39,338 nt of DNA, from positions 1 to 39,338 of the forward strand of contig WHSR01000053.1 in NCBI GenBank assembly GCA_009379995.1. Direction: 5' to 3'. This DNA comes from Streptosporangiales bacterium (GTDB lineage: Bacteria > Actinomycetota > Actinomycetes > Streptosporangiales > WHSR01). The notes under the pieces are model-generated. The model was not told the DNA's origin. It saw only the letters and a list, made by a program, of their open reading frames with translations, and did no database searches. Shown piece after piece: positions 37,445-39,338 of the stretch; position 1 is the first letter of the stretch; each line of letters opens with the position of its first letter. A program made the position numbers and the translations under genes.

Positions 37445-38905
37445 TTATTCTCGGTCGGGGCGGACGATGTGCCACTTTCCGGCCGGAGTTATCCACACGA
37501 TCACTCCCGGCCACGGCTGCAACAACCGCCATCTCGGATGCTGCTTGACCTGGTGATGTCGGCGGCAAAGCGGCGCCAAATTGCACGGGCAAGTTGTCCC
37601 GCCTTTGTCAAATGCGAGCGAGTGATCAAGGTCGCATTGTCGCGCCGGGCGGCGGCAACTGGGAAAGACGCATCGGTCGTCTCGGTTTTCCACGAGCCGG
37701 CGCATTCCCGCCGGGGGCCGGTATCCGTTGTGGCCATGTACCTCGGCCGGCTTGTCGCCGTCGCCGGGGAGGGTGAGCGCGTCGCACCAGCGCAGTTTCA
37801 GGTCGGCGATGGCGTCGGCCATCCGGCGGGCGGCCGCCTCGACGAGGAGCGCAGCCCCGCCGCGGCGATCCGCTCGCAGTCGGGAGAATCGGGACAGGTC
37901 GTACAGGCCAGCCAGCTGCCTGCCGATCACCTCGGCGACCGCCTCGGCGATCCGGTCGGCCACGGTCCCGGCCGCCATCGCCGCCGCGACCGTGTCGGGG
38001 TCGGCAGGGGCGGGCGGGGCGGGGGGACTGGGCGTCGCGGGAGTGGGACTAACGGGAGTGGGGGTGGCAGGTGCGTAGTTCGTGGGTGCTTCGGCGACGT
38101 CGGGGAGCGGGCGGCCGCGCAGCAGGTCGATGAAGACATCGGCCCGAAGCTGGTCGATGGAGCGGGGGTCGCCGTCGGCGGCCAGGGCAAGGGCGATGGC
38201 GTTGACCTTGTTGTAGGCAGCCGTCGCCGCGTCCAGGGGCAGGTAGTGCCCGGCCAGATCGGCGGCTCCGGCCGGGGACTCCGACAACAGCACCCGCCGG
38301 TCCGCCTCGGCCTGATGACGGCGCTGCTCGGCCGCGTCCGGGCTGGCTTTGCGCACCAGCCGACGTATCTTCGCCCGCAACTGCCCCGTGGTCTGCGACG
38401 TCGCCGTGGCCAGCACCCGCCCCTCGATCCGGCGGGCCAGGCGATCGTCCAGACCCGCCAGCCCGTCGGCAATGACCCGGGTCTTGGCCAGGTCGATGCG
38501 GCCGTCGGCTAATGCCTGGCCGGTGTCCGGCAGCCGGGCGGCCAAGTCCTCGGCCAGCTCGACCCACCCAATCGCCGAGTGCATGGTCAGGGTGAGCGCC
38601 AACGCCACCTCGTCGGCCACCGCGTCCGGCGGCTGGTACCGGCCGGGTACGTCCGTCGGCATCTCCTCGTAGCGGTCGGCCTCCCGGCGTCGTGCGAGCT
38701 CGGCGATCGCGGTCAGCTCGGTGGCCTGCGCCCACGACGCCAACCGCCGACACCCTTTCAGGATCTCGATTAGCTCGTCGTCGCTCACCGACGCTGGGGT
38801 CCGGCCGGTCAACACGGCGGCCAGCTCGGGCCCGGGCTGCATGGTCTCCAGGCCAACGGCGCCCGGCTCGTCCGGCTGCGGCGGAGTGCTGGTCTCGATC
38901 GTCAT
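37445..38905 (-). CDS. DUF222/13E12-repeat protein with HNH endonuclease domain
   Basis: A protein of 486 residues. The N-terminal ~270 residues are the helical DUF222 domain: D-E-L-I-E-I-L-K-G-C-R-R-L-A-S-W-A-Q, then D-E-V-A-L-A-L, L-A-D-G-R-I-D-L-A-K-T-R-V-I, and later G-H-Y-L-P-L-D-A-A-T-A. A Pro/Thr/Ala linker (~278-302) follows. The C-terminal HNH domain has C-V-F-P-S-C-R-R-P-A-R-Q-C-D-L-D-H, then C-P-C-N-L-A-P-L-C-R-R-H-H: zinc cysteines plus the His-Asn-His set. These multi-copy actinobacterial proteins are presumed nucleases, of unknown role and often polymorphic between strains. An extra helical insert lies between linker and HNH (D-R-I-A-E-A-V-A-E-V-I). It converges on GH31 with 13 bases between stops. 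Confidence 0.92.
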   Translation of the reverse strand: MTIETSTPPQPDEPGAVGLETMQPGPELAAVLTGRTPASVSDDELIEILKGCRRLASWAQATELTAIAELARRREADRYEEMPTDVPGRYQPPDAVADEVALALTLTMHSAIGWVELAEDLAARLPDTGQALADGRIDLAKTRVIADGLAGLDDRLARRIEGRVLATATSQTTGQLRAKIRRLVRKASPDAAEQRRHQAEADRRVLLSESPAGAADLAGHYLPLDAATAAYNKVNAIALALAADGDPRSIDQLRADVFIDLLRGRPLPDVAEAPTNYAPATPTPVSPTPATPSPPAPPAPADPDTVAAAMAAGTVADRIAEAVAEVIGRQLAGLYDLSRFSRLRADRRGGAALLVEAAARRMADAIADLKLRWCDALTLPGDGDKPAEVHGHNGYRPPAGMRRLVENRDDRCVFPSCRRPARQCDLDHSLAFDKGGTTCPCNLAPLCRRHHQVKQHPRWRLLQPWPGVIVWITPAGKWHIVRPDRE

Positions 38906-39248
38906 GACCGGGCACCTCCCTCCACCGGAGCCGGCTCAGCCCGTCGAGGCCTTCATTTGCCGAACATACTATCGAACCAACCGCAAGTCCGTGTCCGCAA
39001 TACACAGGCTGACCTAGGGGTCAGGTGGTCGCTACCAGCAGCTCTTGAACCCGGCGTCGCGGGCCCGGGCGCCGTTCTCCGACATCAGGCGTCCAGGACG
39101 ATCTTCCTGCTCGACGAGTTCCAGCGGCGGCATCGGCCGGCTGGCCGGGATCGAAGCCGGCGGCGAGCGCGCGGCGATACCTCGCGTCGACGTCGTCGAC
39201 CTAGTGTCCTGCGCCTGAAGTTCGACGAGATAATGTACGGTCTCTGTC
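38906..39248. other. Upstream region of the DUF222 gene, with remnant and IS boundary
   Basis: The first ~125 bases (38906-39031) hold the ribosome site and promoter side of the DUF222 gene; an AT-richer patch at 38955-39005 is the best promoter candidate. The rest contains a minus-strand gene remnant and, from about 39201, the left end of an IS630-type element, both listed separately. Confidence 0.5.
39032..39200 (-). pseudogene. Gene remnant cut by the IS element, possibly VOC family
   Basis: Reading leftward from the IS edge, one frame gives V-D-D-V-D-A-R-Y-R-R-A-L-A-A-G-F-D and the next frame gives P-L-E-L-V-E-Q-E-D-R-P-G, ending G-F-K-S-C-W with TAG at 39034-39032. V-D-D-V-D-A-R-Y-R-R-A-L-A-A-G followed by L-E-L-V-E-Q resembles the second half of a VOC-family protein with the loop between deleted and the frame shifted. 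The 5' part is beyond the insertion. The family call is tentative. Confidence 0.35.
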
Positions 39249-39338
39249 ATGCCTGGACGTGGCCGCCCGAAAGAGCCGCTGGTGTTGTCGGGGGAGGAGC
39301 GGGAGACGCTGCTGCGCTGGTCGCGCCGGGCGAAGTCG
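39201..39338 (+). mobile_element. Left end of an IS630-family insertion sequence (truncated by the window)
   Basis: CTAGTGTCCTGCGCC at 39201-39215 looks like the terminal inverted repeat of an actinobacterial IS630-type element, with a TA target dinucleotide at its edge. The transposase start follows 35 bases later. The element continues past the window, so its right end, target duplication and completeness cannot be judged. Confidence 0.65.
39249..39338 (+). CDS. IS630-family transposase, N-terminal part
   Basis: ATG 39249 opens M-P-G-R-G-R-P-K-E-P-L-V-L-S-G-E-E-R-E-T, continuing L-L-R-W-S-R-R-A-K-S to the window edge, 30 codons in all. G-R-P-K-x-P-L-V-L-S-x-E-E-R with W-x-R-R follows the N-terminus of IS630-type transposases, just before their helix-turn-helix. 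The DDE catalytic domain lies outside the window. It is in the expected position relative to the element's left end. Confidence 0.75.
   Translation, partial: MPGRGRPKEPLVLSGEERETLLRWSRRAKS

Noticed and set aside
37700..38510. Plus-strand frame opposite the DUF222-HNH gene
   Set aside because: Gly/Arg/Val-rich shadow without domain features; the minus-strand gene has both DUF222 and HNH motifs.

Overview
The window is high-GC DNA with strong G/C bias at third codon positions, many GTG/TTG starts and actinobacterial gene families: a mycothiol-type maleylpyruvate isomerase fold, GAF-ANTAR proteins, a SARP-type BTAD segment, a DUF222/13E12 HNH protein, DUF4383 and GlxA-type AraC regulators. A filamentous soil or plant-associated actinomycete is most likely. 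I cannot name the genus. I see no rRNA, tRNA or CRISPR array.

Left end (1-4.7 kb): an eroded accessory region. It holds remnants of a VOC protein, a methyltransferase tail, an unidentified minus-strand tail and an alpha/beta-hydrolase tail. Between them lie two larger genes that share an N-terminal 'LQ-x-x-AGNA-x-V' segment of the kind found in DUF4157/eCIS-associated proteins. One carries a hydrolase-like body. The other carries a lysozyme/transglycosylase-like domain broken by a one-base frameshift.

4.7-14.5 kb: metabolic and regulatory genes. An ArsR regulator with an abutting palindrome overlaps a YbaK deacylase. A flavin monooxygenase and a GlxA/AraC regulator lie on the minus strand, divergent from an MFS transporter. 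A secreted peptidoglycan-binding protein, a TenA-like protein and a maleylpyruvate isomerase-like protein follow. Then comes a two-gene operon of a 2-methylfumaryl-CoA isomerase-like CoA transferase and an acyl-CoA dehydrogenase.

14.5-23.1 kb: a CPH-type (P1B-3, CopB-like) copper ATPase behind a CsoR-type operator; a DEAD-box helicase; a fatty-acid desaturase that appears translationally coupled to a 19-residue ORF; two consecutive GAF-ANTAR proteins; an SDR; and a DMT permease.

23.1-28.9 kb: a tightly overlapping GbsR-ABC exporter operon, a CMD/AhpD-like protein, a bacterial PH-domain protein, a chimeric ORF joining the N-terminus of an LCM-type methyltransferase to a SARP BTAD domain, and a DUF4383 membrane protein.

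28.9-37.4 kb: a carbohydrate-utilisation island. A GH127 beta-L-arabinofuranosidase is divergent from a LacI regulator, a lipoprotein binding protein, two MalFG-type permeases and a GH31 alpha-xylosidase-like enzyme. A promoter and a candidate operator are visible between the divergent genes. The likely substrate is an arabinose/xylose-decorated plant oligosaccharide.

Right end: a DUF222-HNH gene, a gene remnant, and the left end of an IS630-family element that runs out of the window.
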